Shown piece after piece: positions 49,685 through 57,959 of a stretch of 64,000 bases of DNA. A program made the position numbers and the translations under genes. Below the pieces are notes generated by a model. It saw only the letters and a program-made list of their open reading frames with translations. It was not told where the DNA came from and did not search any database. Every line of letters begins with the position of its first letter. Positions within the stretch are counted from its first letter, which is position 1. The stretch is taken from contig DKRQ01000019.1 in the NCBI GenBank assembly GCA_002472275.1, positions 1-64,000 of the forward strand, written 5' to 3'. Source of the DNA: Caryophanales bacterium UBA7278 (GTDB lineage: Bacteria > Bacillota_I > Bacilli_A > RFN20 > CAG-826).

Positions 49685-50839
49685 ATGGAAGAAGAGAAGA
49701 AGTATCCAAACATCATGCTAACGGGCGACCGTCCTACCGGCAGGCTCCACATCGGCCACTATGTCGGTTCTTTGAAGCGCCGCGTTGAACTTCAAAACCA
49801 AGGTGGTTTCGACGAGATGTACATCATGATCGCCGACACGCAGGCCCTCACCGATAACGCCGGCAACATCGCCAAGGTCAGGGACAATGTGATCGAGGTC
49901 GCTTTGGATTACCTAGCTTGCGGCATCGACCCGAGCAAGGTCACCATCTTCGTCCAATCCCGTATTCCCGAACTCTTTGAGTTCACTTGTTATTTCATGG
50001 ATTTGGTCACCCTTTCTAGGCTGGAAAGGAATCCCACGGTCAAAGCCGAACTCGGCATGAGGGGTTTTGGCGAATCCATTCCCGTCGGATTCCTGACCTA
50101 TCCGATTTCGCAAGCCTCGGATATCCTTGCCTTTGGCACGACGATCGTTCCCGCTGGCGAGGACCAGATGCCGATGGTCGAGCAAGCCCAGGAAATCGCC
50201 CACAAGTTCAATAGCCTCTATGGCGAGGTCTTCCCTGAACCCAAGATCATGCTTCCCGAAACCGCGGTGGCCCGTAGGCTCTGCGGAACCGATGGCAAAG
50301 CCAAGATGAGCAAATCCTTGGGTAACGCCATCTATCTTTCCGATGACGCTAAAACCGTTGAGAAGGCCGTCATGTCGATGTTCACCGACCCGACCCACCT
50401 CAACGTGAGCGATCCCGGCCATACCGAGGGCAACCCCGTTTTCATCTACCTCGAGGCGTTCGCCACCGATGAGCATTTCGCCAAATACCTGCCCGAATAT
50501 CCAAACCTCGAGGCGCTTGAGGAGCATTACCGTAGGGGCGGCTTAGGCGACGTCACCGTCAAACGTTTCCTCGTCAAGGTCCTCAACGACGTCCTCGAGC
50601 CCATCCGCCAAAGGAGGCACGAATTCGAAAAGGACATCGCCTCCGTTTACCGCATTCTCGAAGAAGGCACCGCGAAAGCCCGCGAAGCCGCGGCCAAGAT
50701 CGCTTTCAGGGCGCGTAGGGCCATGGGCATCAACTACTTCGAAGACAAGAAGCACATCGAGAAACAACAAAAGGCCTTCAATAGGGCCCACGAGCAAGAA
50801 ACCAAACTCGCCGAATACCTCGCCAAGCAAAAGAAATAA
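49685..50839 (+). CDS. trpS: Tryptophanyl-tRNA synthetase
   Basis: A 384-residue class I synthetase that charges tRNA-Trp. GDRPTGRLHIGHYVGSLK holds the HIGH motif (about 22-25) and GKAKMSKSLGNA the KMSKS loop (about 200). Length is slightly above the usual ~330 because of a C-terminal Lys/Glu-rich extension. No T-box leader is present. Confidence 0.95.
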   Translation: MEEEKKYPNIMLTGDRPTGRLHIGHYVGSLKRRVELQNQGGFDEMYIMIADTQALTDNAGNIAKVRDNVIEVALDYLACGIDPSKVTIFVQSRIPELFEFTCYFMDLVTLSRLERNPTVKAELGMRGFGESIPVGFLTYPISQASDILAFGTTIVPAGEDQMPMVEQAQEIAHKFNSLYGEVFPEPKIMLPETAVARRLCGTDGKAKMSKSLGNAIYLSDDAKTVEKAVMSMFTDPTHLNVSDPGHTEGNPVFIYLEAFATDEHFAKYLPEYPNLEALEEHYRRGGLGDVTVKRFLVKVLNDVLEPIRQRRHEFEKDIASVYRILEEGTAKAREAAAKIAFRARRAMGINYFEDKKHIEKQQKAFNRAHEQETKLAEYLAKQKK

Positions 50840-50841
50840 CC

Positions 50842-51852
50842 TTGAGCCAGTTTTCTGATTCCCTTTTAGCCCATTTCGACGCGATGCGCCGGGATTTGCC
50901 ATGGCGAAAAGACAAAGATCCTTATCGGGTTTGGGTGTCCGAAATCATGTTGCAGCAGACCCGCATCGAAGCGGTCAAACCCTATTTCGCCCGTTTTATG
51001 GAACGCTTCCCCGATGTTTTTGCCTTGGCTAATGCGGAGGAAGAGGAAGTTCTAAAACTCTGGGAAGGCCTTGGCTATTACTCCAGAGCAAGGAACCTTC
51101 ATAAAGCCGCTAAAGAAGTTGCGTTTAAGTTGGGCGGTCGCTTTCCTGCTACCAAAGAAGAGCTCGAACGGCTCCCGGGCATCGGGGAATATACCTCGTC
51201 TTCCATCGCTTCTATTGCCTTCGACGAAGTGGCGGTGGCGGTCGATGGGAACTTATTGAGGATCCACGCTCGCCTTAACGCGGATCGAACCGATGTAAAA
51301 ACGCCCGAAGCAAAGAAAAGGGCCGAGGCTTTCTTCTTATCTAAGATCGACAGGGCCCGTCCTGGGGATTTTAACGTCGCGCTGATGGACATTGGTGAGC
51401 TTGTTTGCTTGCCCGCGGGAAACCCCAAATGCCATGAGTGTCCGTTACAAGATTTCTGCAAAGCCAAAAGGGAAGGTAAGCAAAACGAGTACCCGATTGT
51501 TGGCAAGAAAAAAGACAAGAGAGTTTTGCCTTTGGATGTGTTTATCCTCAAACACCAAGGCGGCATTGTTTTACGGAAAAGGCCAGGGACCGGTTTGATG
51601 GCGGGACTATACGAATTGCCCAATATCGAAAGGGAGAAAACCCCGCAGGAATCGCTTAAAAAGCTCGGTTTTGCGGATTTTTCGAGTTTTTCATTCGTGA
51701 AAGAAGCCCAGCATGTCTTCACCCATATTGTCTACAAAATGAAGGTTTATGAAGCTTCGGCTGTCACCATTCCAGAAGGGTTCCAAATCGTTCCCTTGGA
51801 CGAGATAGAAAAAGGCTGGCCGATGCCAACCTGTTTCAAGAAATTGCTTTGA
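50842..51852 (+). CDS. mutY: A/G-specific adenine glycosylase
   Basis: A 336-residue base-excision repair enzyme that removes A opposite 8-oxoG. Helix-hairpin-helix LPGIGEYTSSSIAS and the catalytic-Asp region AVDGNLLRI are present, as is the iron-sulfur site in CLPAGNPKC-HEC-PLQDFC; the first Cys spacing is 7 rather than the usual 6. The C-terminal Nudix-like domain recognises 8-oxoG. It starts at TTG 50842, 2 nt after trpS stop; no ATG fits. Confidence 0.9.
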   Translation: MSQFSDSLLAHFDAMRRDLPWRKDKDPYRVWVSEIMLQQTRIEAVKPYFARFMERFPDVFALANAEEEEVLKLWEGLGYYSRARNLHKAAKEVAFKLGGRFPATKEELERLPGIGEYTSSSIASIAFDEVAVAVDGNLLRIHARLNADRTDVKTPEAKKRAEAFFLSKIDRARPGDFNVALMDIGELVCLPAGNPKCHECPLQDFCKAKREGKQNEYPIVGKKKDKRVLPLDVFILKHQGGIVLRKRPGTGLMAGLYELPNIEREKTPQESLKKLGFADFSSFSFVKEAQHVFTHIVYKMKVYEASAVTIPEGFQIVPLDEIEKGWPMPTCFKKLL

Positions 51853-51854
51853 TT

Positions 51855-52487
51855 TCACTCGTCGTGGTTTTTGACGATGAGCTTGTCCCATAACGCCGCG
51901 ACAACGGTGAGGGGGACGCCGATGAGGAAGATTTCCCATAGGAGCCAGCCGCCTTCAGGCATCACCATTCCGATCTGGACATAGATGGCGCCTAAGAGCA
52001 GCCAAATGGATAGGATGATGAGGGAAGTCCTCCAGCCTTTGTTATTGCCCCAAACGGAGTTGAAGGCGAGGAACACGAGTGAGGAAGCCGGCGCGGCCCA
52101 AACGAAGACCACCCATCCGCCTCCTGGCCATTCTAGATTCGCCTTGATTGTTCCGATGAAGAAAAGCACGACGGCCGCGAGCCAAACGGCCGAGACCGTA
52201 AGGACGGCCAAGACCCATTTGTTCGCGTGATATTGCGATTCCTTCTTTTTGACTTTTTCCTTGCCCTTAACTTCGACGTGTTCGGTGACTAGGTAATCCA
52301 AGCTGACCCCATAGAAATCGGCGAGTTGTTTCAAAACGTCGATGTCGGGCATCGTCTCACCGTGCTCCCATTTGGAGATGGACTTGTCGGTGTAGTCTAG
52401 TTTTTCGGCAAGTTCAGCCTGAGTGAGGTTCGCTTTCTTTCTTAGATTCGCGAGGTTTCTGGCAACGATTAGCTTGGTGGGAAGCAT
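51855..52487 (-). CDS. XRE-family regulator with C-terminal membrane segments
   Basis: A 210-residue protein: XRE HTH at residues 8-65 (LTQAELAEKLDYTDKSISKWE), a basic linker (about 72-90), then four hydrophobic helices. Such membrane-attached XRE proteins are common in Bacillota and may sense envelope conditions. TAGAAT is followed by 6 nt and the ATG, and no Shine-Dalgarno sequence exists. Confidence 0.82.
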   Translation of the reverse strand: MLPTKLIVARNLANLRKKANLTQAELAEKLDYTDKSISKWEHGETMPDIDVLKQLADFYGVSLDYLVTEHVEVKGKEKVKKKESQYHANKWVLAVLTVSAVWLAAVVLFFIGTIKANLEWPGGGWVVFVWAAPASSLVFLAFNSVWGNNKGWRTSLIILSIWLLLGAIYVQIGMVMPEGGWLLWEIFLIGVPLTVVAALWDKLIVKNHDE

Positions 52488-52493
52488 GCATAG

Positions 52494-52499
52494 ATTCTA
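52494..52499 (-). promoter_or_regulatory. TAGAAT -10 box, leaderless layout
   Basis: TAGAAT on the minus strand ends 6 nt before the XRE gene ATG. Confidence 0.55.
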
Positions 52500-52645
52500 T
52501 TCATTCTCGGAAAAATAGACAAACTCTCGCGCCTCGACATGAGACGAAACGACCAGACCCCTTTCTCGCTTATGCGCGGATTTCTTTCCTTTTCCTTTTC
52601 CCTTCCCTATAATTTCGGCCATAAGGAGGTATTAAAGCCAACACA

Positions 52646-54409
52646 ATGTTTCAAGATGAGCACTTGGCCTCATCGCTAGCGAAAGATCTCATCATCTTCG
52701 ACTATGTGATCGTCGATACGTGCTCGCTGATGGACGATAACTTCCCATCATTCATGGATGTTCTCGACCGTTCCAGGGACTACATTGACAAAAACCTACC
52801 GATCTACATTCCCTTGCAGTGCTTAGCAGAACTAAAGAAGCACATGAAAGACAAAGAGGACAATTCAAAGAGAATTTCCGCTAAGAGGGCAATGAAAATC
52901 GCCAAAGAGGGCAAAAAAAGAAGAATCCTCACTTGGCTAAGAATCGAAATCCCCAAAGAAAACAAAGAAGACCGTTACGAGGATTTCGCGGATAGGGCCA
53001 TCTTTGTCAAAGTAAGTTCCGACCGCCTCTCCCAAAAGATTCTGGTGATCACCCAAGACAAAGGGCTCGCCAAAGACCTTTTGGCCTTGAACGACATGCA
53101 ATCCCAAATCGGACGCTGGCTCGTCGTCAAGAAGGTGTCCCAAAACGGAGAACTCGTCGCCAACAAAGGCGAAGACAGGTATTACTCCAAAGCGAACCAC
53201 TCATCGCAAAGGCCGGACCACAGGTCCAAACCCAAAGAGGAAATCAAACTCCTCAAAAAACCAGAACCCAAGAAGCCCCTCTCGGATGGGCTACTCAAAA
53301 TCCAGGCGAATGACACCCGTCTTTCCGCCAACCTTTCCAACCCGAATTATCCTTTGGATAAGAAGGTGGCTGACCTTAAGGCCCAAATCACGGAGATTGG
53401 AAAGCACAAGTCCTCTGAACTTGCCGGATTGTCCCTTAATTTCACCCAGCAGAAGCTCCAAGAGCATCTAAAGGGTCTCTCCCTCGACCTCAAGGCCGTC
53501 CACATCAAGCAAGACGCCGACAAGAGGGAAGCCAAGAGAAAGGAAAAGGAAGCCGGGACCAGGCTATGGTATGGCGTGGGAGACACCCTTCCTAACGCCT
53601 TCTCCGATTGCCTTGCCCATTACGGCTACATCGTCCGTGACGTGACGATCGCCTATGTCCCGCAGGTCCATGGCAAACTCGACCTGACCACCGTGGAACT
53701 CAAGAAGGCCATCGCCGAACTCGAGGCAAAACTCCAAGGCGAAAGGCGTGAGTCCGTGCAGGTGAGGGCCGCGACTCTCCTAGGCCAAAAGGTCAACGAT
53801 CGTTACCGCGCCTGGATCGATGCGAACCCCCAGCCGGCTAAAGAAGAGGCTCCAAAGGAAGAGCCTAAGGAAGCTGAACCCGCTGAGCCAAAAGCCGAGG
53901 AAAAGCCCAAAAAAGCCGCAAAACCCGCCAAAAAGGCGAAAACCGAAGCCAAAAAGGTAGAGGAGCCTAAGGAAAAGAAGGAGTCCACCGCGACCCCCAA
54001 AGCCAAGGCGCCCGCCAAGAAGAAAGCCAAGGTGGAACCCGCTCCCGAGGAGAAAAAGAAACCAGAGGAGAAGCCCGCTAAAAAGTCGGAAAAGAAAGCA
54101 CCCGCCCCTAAAGCAAAAGCCAAAGAGGAGACCCCTAAAACAAAAGAGGCCAAGCCTAAGCAAGAGCCCAAGGTGGAGAAAGCGCCAGCGACAGAAAAGC
54201 CGAGCAAGATGGATGACGCCTTCGCCAAGGCAAAGGCCAGCGAAAAACGGCTTCAGGCCCTGATCCCGAACCCCAACTACAAGAAGGAGGAGAAGGTCAA
54301 GGACTTGCAGGCCCATCTACAACTGATCGGCCCCTTACCCAAGGAGATGAAGGACCAGCTTACCCTTCAACCAGAAGCGATCAAAGCGCTGATCTCGGTT
54401 CTCAAATAA
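52646..54409 (+). CDS. PIN-domain protein with Lys/Ala/Pro-rich linker and duplicated module
   Basis: A 587-residue protein. Residues 15-160 are a PIN-type nuclease domain: VIVDTCSLMDD has the first acidic residue, a mid-domain acidic residue is in RYEDFADRAI, and VITQDKGLAKDL holds the last. A module of about 35 residues (NDTRLSANLSNPNYPLDKKV...) near 225 is repeated at the C-terminus (EKRLQALIPNPNYKKEEKV...). A long Lys/Ala/Glu/Pro linker (about 390-530) separates them. Perhaps an RNase with RNA-binding ends. TATAAT at about 52608 and AAGGAGGT (17 nt from the ATG) precede it; the spacing is unusually long. Confidence 0.72.
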   Translation: MFQDEHLASSLAKDLIIFDYVIVDTCSLMDDNFPSFMDVLDRSRDYIDKNLPIYIPLQCLAELKKHMKDKEDNSKRISAKRAMKIAKEGKKRRILTWLRIEIPKENKEDRYEDFADRAIFVKVSSDRLSQKILVITQDKGLAKDLLALNDMQSQIGRWLVVKKVSQNGELVANKGEDRYYSKANHSSQRPDHRSKPKEEIKLLKKPEPKKPLSDGLLKIQANDTRLSANLSNPNYPLDKKVADLKAQITEIGKHKSSELAGLSLNFTQQKLQEHLKGLSLDLKAVHIKQDADKREAKRKEKEAGTRLWYGVGDTLPNAFSDCLAHYGYIVRDVTIAYVPQVHGKLDLTTVELKKAIAELEAKLQGERRESVQVRAATLLGQKVNDRYRAWIDANPQPAKEEAPKEEPKEAEPAEPKAEEKPKKAAKPAKKAKTEAKKVEEPKEKKESTATPKAKAPAKKKAKVEPAPEEKKKPEEKPAKKSEKKAPAPKAKAKEETPKTKEAKPKQEPKVEKAPATEKPSKMDDAFAKAKASEKRLQALIPNPNYKKEEKVKDLQAHLQLIGPLPKEMKDQLTLQPEAIKALISVLK

Positions 54410-54414
54410 AAATT

Positions 54415-54437
54415 GCCCGGATTTATCCGGGCTTTTC
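54415..54437 (+). terminator. Intrinsic terminator
   Basis: GCCCGG, a 6-nt loop and CCGGGC plus TTTTCC. Confidence 0.8.
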
Positions 54438-54525
54438 CTTTCTAGAAAAGTCAAATCACTTTTTGACCCCAAATCTCCCTATATAAGGCGTGGAAACCTT
54501 GAAGCTAGCCTTGGCGACCACACCC

Positions 54526-54577
54526 GGCACGGGCATCGACGACATCAACCTAGGCGGGGTTATGCCCTGCCCGTGCC
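54526..54577. other. Candidate structured RNA hairpin
   Basis: GGCACGGGCA (54526-54535) pairs perfectly with TGCCCGTGCC (54568-54577). An alternative inner pairing GGGCAT (54531-54536) with ATGCCC (54562-54567) excludes part of the first. It stands between a TATATAAGG box (about 54480) and the rpsF promoter. It could be a small RNA or a switch; I recognise no known family. Confidence 0.4.
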
Positions 54578-54649
54578 GCTTCAGCGTTACTTCCTGCAAA
54601 CGCGAAAACGAGTCTCCCTTCGTAAAAGGGAGGACCAGGAAACGGATTG

Positions 54650-54678
54650 TTGTAATTCCCCTTACGCACCCGTATAAT
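54650..54678 (+). promoter_or_regulatory. rpsF operon promoter
   Basis: TTGTAA (54650-54655), 17-nt spacer and TATAAT (54673-54678). Confidence 0.75.
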
Positions 54679-54684
54679 ACGAAA

Positions 54685-54760
54685 CGCTTCTTAAGGCAGA
54701 AGCGCACATGCTCTTATGGTCGCATAGAGCCATCTAAGGCGACCCATAGACCGAATTAGG
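54685..54760 (+). promoter_or_regulatory. rpsF leader (S6:S18-like)
   Basis: Hairpin CGCTTC/GAAGCG is followed by a larger hairpin ATGGTCGC...GCGACCCAT and then ACCGAAT, which resembles the S6:S18 binding element upstream of rpsF in many bacteria. The protein pair could repress its own operon. Confidence 0.5.
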
Positions 54761-54773
54761 AGGTGCAACAAAC

Positions 54774-55061
54774 ATGGGAAAGTATGAAATCATGTACATC
54801 CTCACCGCGACGCTCGACGACGAGGCGAGGAAGGCTGAGATCGAAAAGCTCCACGGTATCTTGACCGCCCAAAAGGCTCAGGTTAAGAACGTCAGAGAGT
54901 GGGGCGTCCGCGAGTTTGCGAACCCGATCAAGAAACAGACCAAAGGCTATTACGTCATCGTCAAGGTGTCCGCTGAGCCCGAAGGCCTCAAAGAGTTTGA
55001 TCGTCTCGCCCGTTTGGACAACAACGTTATCCGTTTCCTCATCACCGTTGATCAAGACTAA
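54774..55061 (+). CDS. rpsF: 30S ribosomal protein S6
   Basis: A 95-residue S6: opening KYEIMYILTATLDDEARKAE, LKEFDRLARLDNNVIRFLIT at the end. First gene of the rpsF-ssb-rpsR operon; AGGAGG precedes the ATG. Confidence 0.96.
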   Translation: MGKYEIMYILTATLDDEARKAEIEKLHGILTAQKAQVKNVREWGVREFANPIKKQTKGYYVIVKVSAEPEGLKEFDRLARLDNNVIRFLITVDQD

Positions 55062-55088
55062 GACTGATCCAAAAAGGAGGATCCACAA

Positions 55089-55529
55089 ATGCTAAACGTC
55101 ATTACCATGGTCGGTCGCCTTACCCGCGACCCCGAACTCCGCAGAACCAATAGCGGCACGTCCGTCGGTGCCTTCACCATCGCGTGCGACGACTCCCGCA
55201 AAGGTCCCAATGGAGAAAAACAAGCCGTCTTTATTGACTGCACCCTATTTGGGAAACAATCCGAAACCCTCGTCAAGTTCTTCAAAAAAGGCAACTTGAT
55301 CGGGATCACCGGCCGCCTTTCCCAAAGGAAATACGTCAACCGTCAAAACGTTGAGGTCCGCGCGACCGAAATCATCGTCGATCGCATCGAGTTCGTTGAC
55401 TCCGCCAAGGACCGCGGCGTGGACAATTCCGGCTACACTCCCGACGTTTCCGTTTCGGACAACGACCCCTCTTCCGAAGGAAGGAATCTCGATGCCATTG
55501 ATGTCGTCGACGATGACCTCCCGTTCTAA
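55089..55529 (+). CDS. ssb: Single-stranded DNA-binding protein
   Basis: A 146-residue SSB with the OB-fold opening MLNVITMVGRLTRDPELR, core FTIACDDSRKG...FIDCTLFGKQSE, and the acidic C-terminal tip DVVDDDLPF that recruits partner proteins. AAAGGAGG precedes the ATG. It sits between rpsF and rpsR. Confidence 0.96.
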   Translation: MLNVITMVGRLTRDPELRRTNSGTSVGAFTIACDDSRKGPNGEKQAVFIDCTLFGKQSETLVKFFKKGNLIGITGRLSQRKYVNRQNVEVRATEIIVDRIEFVDSAKDRGVDNSGYTPDVSVSDNDPSSEGRNLDAIDVVDDDLPF

Positions 55530-55554
55530 TCCACACTAAGAAAGGAATACCGCA

Positions 55555-55779
55555 ATGGCTTACAAGAAAATGCATTCGCGCAGGAAAGTGTGCTATTTCA
55601 AGAAGAACCACATCAAGTACATCGACTACAAAGACGTGGAACTCCTAAGCCGCTTCATCTCGCCCGATGGCAAGATCACCCCGCGCTCCGTCACCGGCAC
55701 CTCTGCCAAGTATCAGAGGCAGCTCGCCGTGGCGATCAAGAACGCTCGCTTCATGGGTCTTCTCCCCATCGTTAAATAA
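55555..55779 (+). CDS. rpsR: 30S ribosomal protein S18
   Basis: A 74-residue S18 with KVCYFKKNHIKYIDYKDVEL, LLSRFISPDGKITPRSVTGT and the closing KNARFMGLLPIVK. Cys is present but no zinc quartet. Last gene of the operon. Confidence 0.96.
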   Translation: MAYKKMHSRRKVCYFKKNHIKYIDYKDVELLSRFISPDGKITPRSVTGTSAKYQRQLAVAIKNARFMGLLPIVK

Positions 55780-55880
55780 GCGAATCCGCATGTGACGTAG
55801 GACAGAGCCCATTCTCTTCAATGAGACAAAGTTGGCTCTCTCCGTCATGAATCTGATTGCAGAAGAAAAGTAATCAACAA

Positions 55881-55905
55881 GACCGTCCCTCGTGGGCGGT
55901 TTTTT
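55881..55905 (+). terminator. Repeat unit 1 left terminator
   Basis: GACCGTCCC, a short loop and GGGCGG plus TTTTTT; it also closes the rpsF operon. Confidence 0.8.
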
Positions 55906-56219
55906 CGTCGTCGTTTTCATGCGTCATCATCAAGCGTCGTCGGAAGCCCTTATATACTTGTATATAACGCGTTCTGGCTAGCCCCGGTCAGTCCACGTCG
56001 CACGATATGTGATGAAGTGAGCGAAATATAGCCGTCGTCGAAATCGTGTCCCAGATGGCTTGTTTTGAGAGAGCGGCCTTTGTCTCGAAGAAGAGAACGG
56101 CTTCCGTCCTGGAACACTTGTGTCGCTGGACGAACTCGATTCTCCGATTTAGGACAAACCGGATTCACCCCGACGACGAAGCAACAAACCAACAAGACCG
56201 TCCATCGCTGGGCGGTTTT
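55881..56219 (+). repeat. Structured repeat unit 1
   Basis: A 339-bp unit framed by two GACCGTCC/GGGCGG hairpins with T-runs (55881-55905 and 56196-56219). It has the palindrome TTATATAC-TT-GTATATAA at 55950-55967 and a block at 55993-56116 that matches 57730-57853 in 123 of 124 positions. The hairpin CGTCC/GGACG at 56105-56132 is conserved in all copies. Protein-coding readings inside it shift between copies. Confidence 0.75.
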
Positions 56220-56244
56220 CTTATGTTTCTCCTCTTGTTAGTAG

Positions 56245-56250
56245 TATAAT
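56245..56250 (+). promoter_or_regulatory. TATAAT -10 of the antiporter leader
   Basis: TATAAT at 56245-56250; no good -35. TSS about 56257 gives a 116-nt leader. Confidence 0.55.
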
Positions 56251-56256
56251 TGGCTT

Positions 56257-56372
56257 GGGAATGATGTCTCCCATCTAGAAATAGAGAACCGCAATGAAGT
56301 GCTGATGACGTCTATGACTTGTTTTGTCATAGAAATCAGCGCTTTTGTTTCTATGGCAGATGGGAGGTATCG
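56257..56372 (+). promoter_or_regulatory. Candidate riboswitch-like leader that sequesters the ribosome-binding site
   Basis: CTCCCATCT (56268-56276) pairs perfectly with AGATGGGAG (56358-56366), covering the GGGAGG ribosome-binding site at 56362-56367. Inside are ATAGA/TCTAT (56281-56285/56350-56354), AAGTGCTGAT/ATCAGCGCTT (56297-56306/56335-56344, one G-T pair), and TCTATGAC/GTCATAGA (56311-56318/56326-56333). It matches no riboswitch class I can name. Confidence 0.6.
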
Positions 56373-57563
56373 ATGAATATATTTCTGTCTTTGTTTATTA
56401 TTTTTGGTGGTGGGATCCTCGGTGGGTTTTTATTTGAGAAGATCAAACTCCCCAAACTGGTGTGGTATATCATTCTCGGGATTCTTATTGGACCATCTTT
56501 GTTCAATATCGTTGATGATACGTTGCTGTCGGTTTCGTCTCATCTAAGGCAAATCGCTTTGGTCATCATATTGACCAGGTCAGGCCTATCTTTGGACATT
56601 AAGAACCTAAAGAAAATAGGGCGACCTGCGATATTGATGTGCTTTTTACCCGCTTGTTTTGAAATTGCGGGCATCACGATATTTGGCCCAATGCTCCTCG
56701 GGATATCCTATTTCGAAGCCTTGCTTCTTGGCTCGGTCTTGGCGGCCGTTTCGCCAGCGGTAGTGGTTCCGAGAATGATTCGCCTAATGGAAGAAGGATA
56801 TGGAAAAGAACACTGCGTGCCCGAACTTGTGATGGCGGGGGCATCTTGTGACGACATCTTTGTAATCGTCCTTTTCTATTCGTTCAAGAATCTGGTCGCA
56901 ACGTCCACCTTTGACGCTTGGAGCGTCGGGCAAATCCCCATTTCGATCGTCTCCGGTGTCATTTTGGGCATCGGAGTAGGCTTCTTGATGGTTTTAGCCA
57001 TTCGATACATGAAACTAAATAGAATCGTCCATGTCATTTTGATGCTCGGTCTCTCCTTCGGGATGCTCGCCCTCGAGAATGCCTTGAAACCGTATTTCAG
57101 CGTTTCGTCTCTATTAGCCATCATCGTCATGGCATTTGTGGTGGGCGTCTTCAAAAAAGAGGAAGCGAAGGAGATGCAGAAATCCTATAACGGCTTATGG
57201 CAAGGTTTTGAAATCCTATTGTTCGCTCTCGTTGGCATTGCGGTCGATGTTCGTTACGCTTTTTCAAAAGAAGGGGCAATCATCGTTGGGCTGGTTTTCA
57301 TTGCGTTGGTATTTAGAAGTTTAGGCGTGTTTTGCAGCATAATTGCAACGAAATTCACTTGGAAAGAAAAACTATATATCGTCATTTCTTATCTCCCTAA
57401 GGCGACCGTTCAAGCATCGATTGGGGCGATTGCTTTGTCCGAAGGCCTTGCTTGCGGCACGTTGGTGCTGACCGCTGCGGTGGTGGCAATATTGATAACC
57501 GCTCCATTGGGTGCGATATTGATGGATAACCTGAAAAACAAATTGCTTAAGAGGGAGGCGTAG
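56373..57563 (+). CDS. Cation:proton antiporter (CPA-type)
   Basis: A 396-residue carrier with twelve or so transmembrane helices, exchanging Na+ or K+ for H+. PRMIRLMEEG and the GASCDDIFVIVLFYS helix (about 150) carry the paired-Asp region of cation/proton antiporters; ILIGPSLF and ILTRSGLSLDIKNLKK are also typical. ATG 56373 follows GGGAGG at 56362. The sequence is more AT-rich than most of the window. It stands between repeat units 1 and 2 as if carried as cargo, and has its own structured leader. Confidence 0.85.
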   Translation: MNIFLSLFIIFGGGILGGFLFEKIKLPKLVWYIILGILIGPSLFNIVDDTLLSVSSHLRQIALVIILTRSGLSLDIKNLKKIGRPAILMCFLPACFEIAGITIFGPMLLGISYFEALLLGSVLAAVSPAVVVPRMIRLMEEGYGKEHCVPELVMAGASCDDIFVIVLFYSFKNLVATSTFDAWSVGQIPISIVSGVILGIGVGFLMVLAIRYMKLNRIVHVILMLGLSFGMLALENALKPYFSVSSLLAIIVMAFVVGVFKKEEAKEMQKSYNGLWQGFEILLFALVGIAVDVRYAFSKEGAIIVGLVFIALVFRSLGVFCSIIATKFTWKEKLYIVISYLPKATVQASIGAIALSEGLACGTLVLTAAVVAILITAPLGAILMDNLKNKLLKREA

Positions 57564-57605
57564 TTCCTTCGACTCTTTTATAGGCAAGAAGCAACAAATC
57601 AACAG

Positions 57606-57956
57606 GACCGTCCCTCGCGGGCGGTTTTTTCGTCGTCGTCCGTCCTCATCCTAGACCCATTTAGAGCCGTCGACGACTAAGTTGCTTTATATACTTATAT
57701 ATAACTCGTTCTTACTAGCCCTGTTCAATCCACGTCGCACAATATGTGATGAAGTGAGCGAAATATAGCCGTCGTCGAAATCGTGTCCCAGATGGCTTGT
57801 TTTGAGAGAGCGGCCTTTGTCTCGAAGAAGAGAACGGCTTCCGTCCTGGAACAGCATGTGCCAGGACGAGTGCGATCCTCCGAAATAATACGAAGACCGT
57901 TCTCCCCGAAGCACGAAGCAACAAACCAGCAAGACCGTCCCACGTGGGCGGTTTTT
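57606..57956 (+). repeat. Structured repeat unit 2
   Basis: A 351-bp unit framed by GACCGTCCC/GGGCGG hairpins at 57606-57630 and 57933-57956. The palindrome TTATATAC-TT-ATATATAA is at 57688-57705 (one mismatch), and an 8-bp stem CGTCCTGG/CCAGGACG at 57842-57868. It shares a 124-bp block with unit 1 and the segment CGAAGACCGTTCTCCCCGAA with unit 3. Confidence 0.75.
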
Positions 57957-57959
57957 GTG

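Larger units (their letters stand above)
54410..54773. other. Gene-free stretch: terminator, structured region and rpsF leader
   Basis: No gene supported. It contains the PIN terminator (54415-54437), a hairpin with a perfect 10-bp stem (54526-54577), and the rpsF promoter and leader. Confidence 0.7.
55780..56372. other. Gene-free stretch holding repeat unit 1 and the antiporter leader
   Basis: Nothing coding is supported. It holds an AGAGCC/GGCTCT hairpin near 55806-55842, repeat unit 1 (55881-56219) and the structured leader 56251-56372. Confidence 0.7.

Noticed and set aside
54490..54759. An 89-codon reading before rpsF
   Set aside because: It crosses the rpsF promoter and leader hairpins and has no family match.
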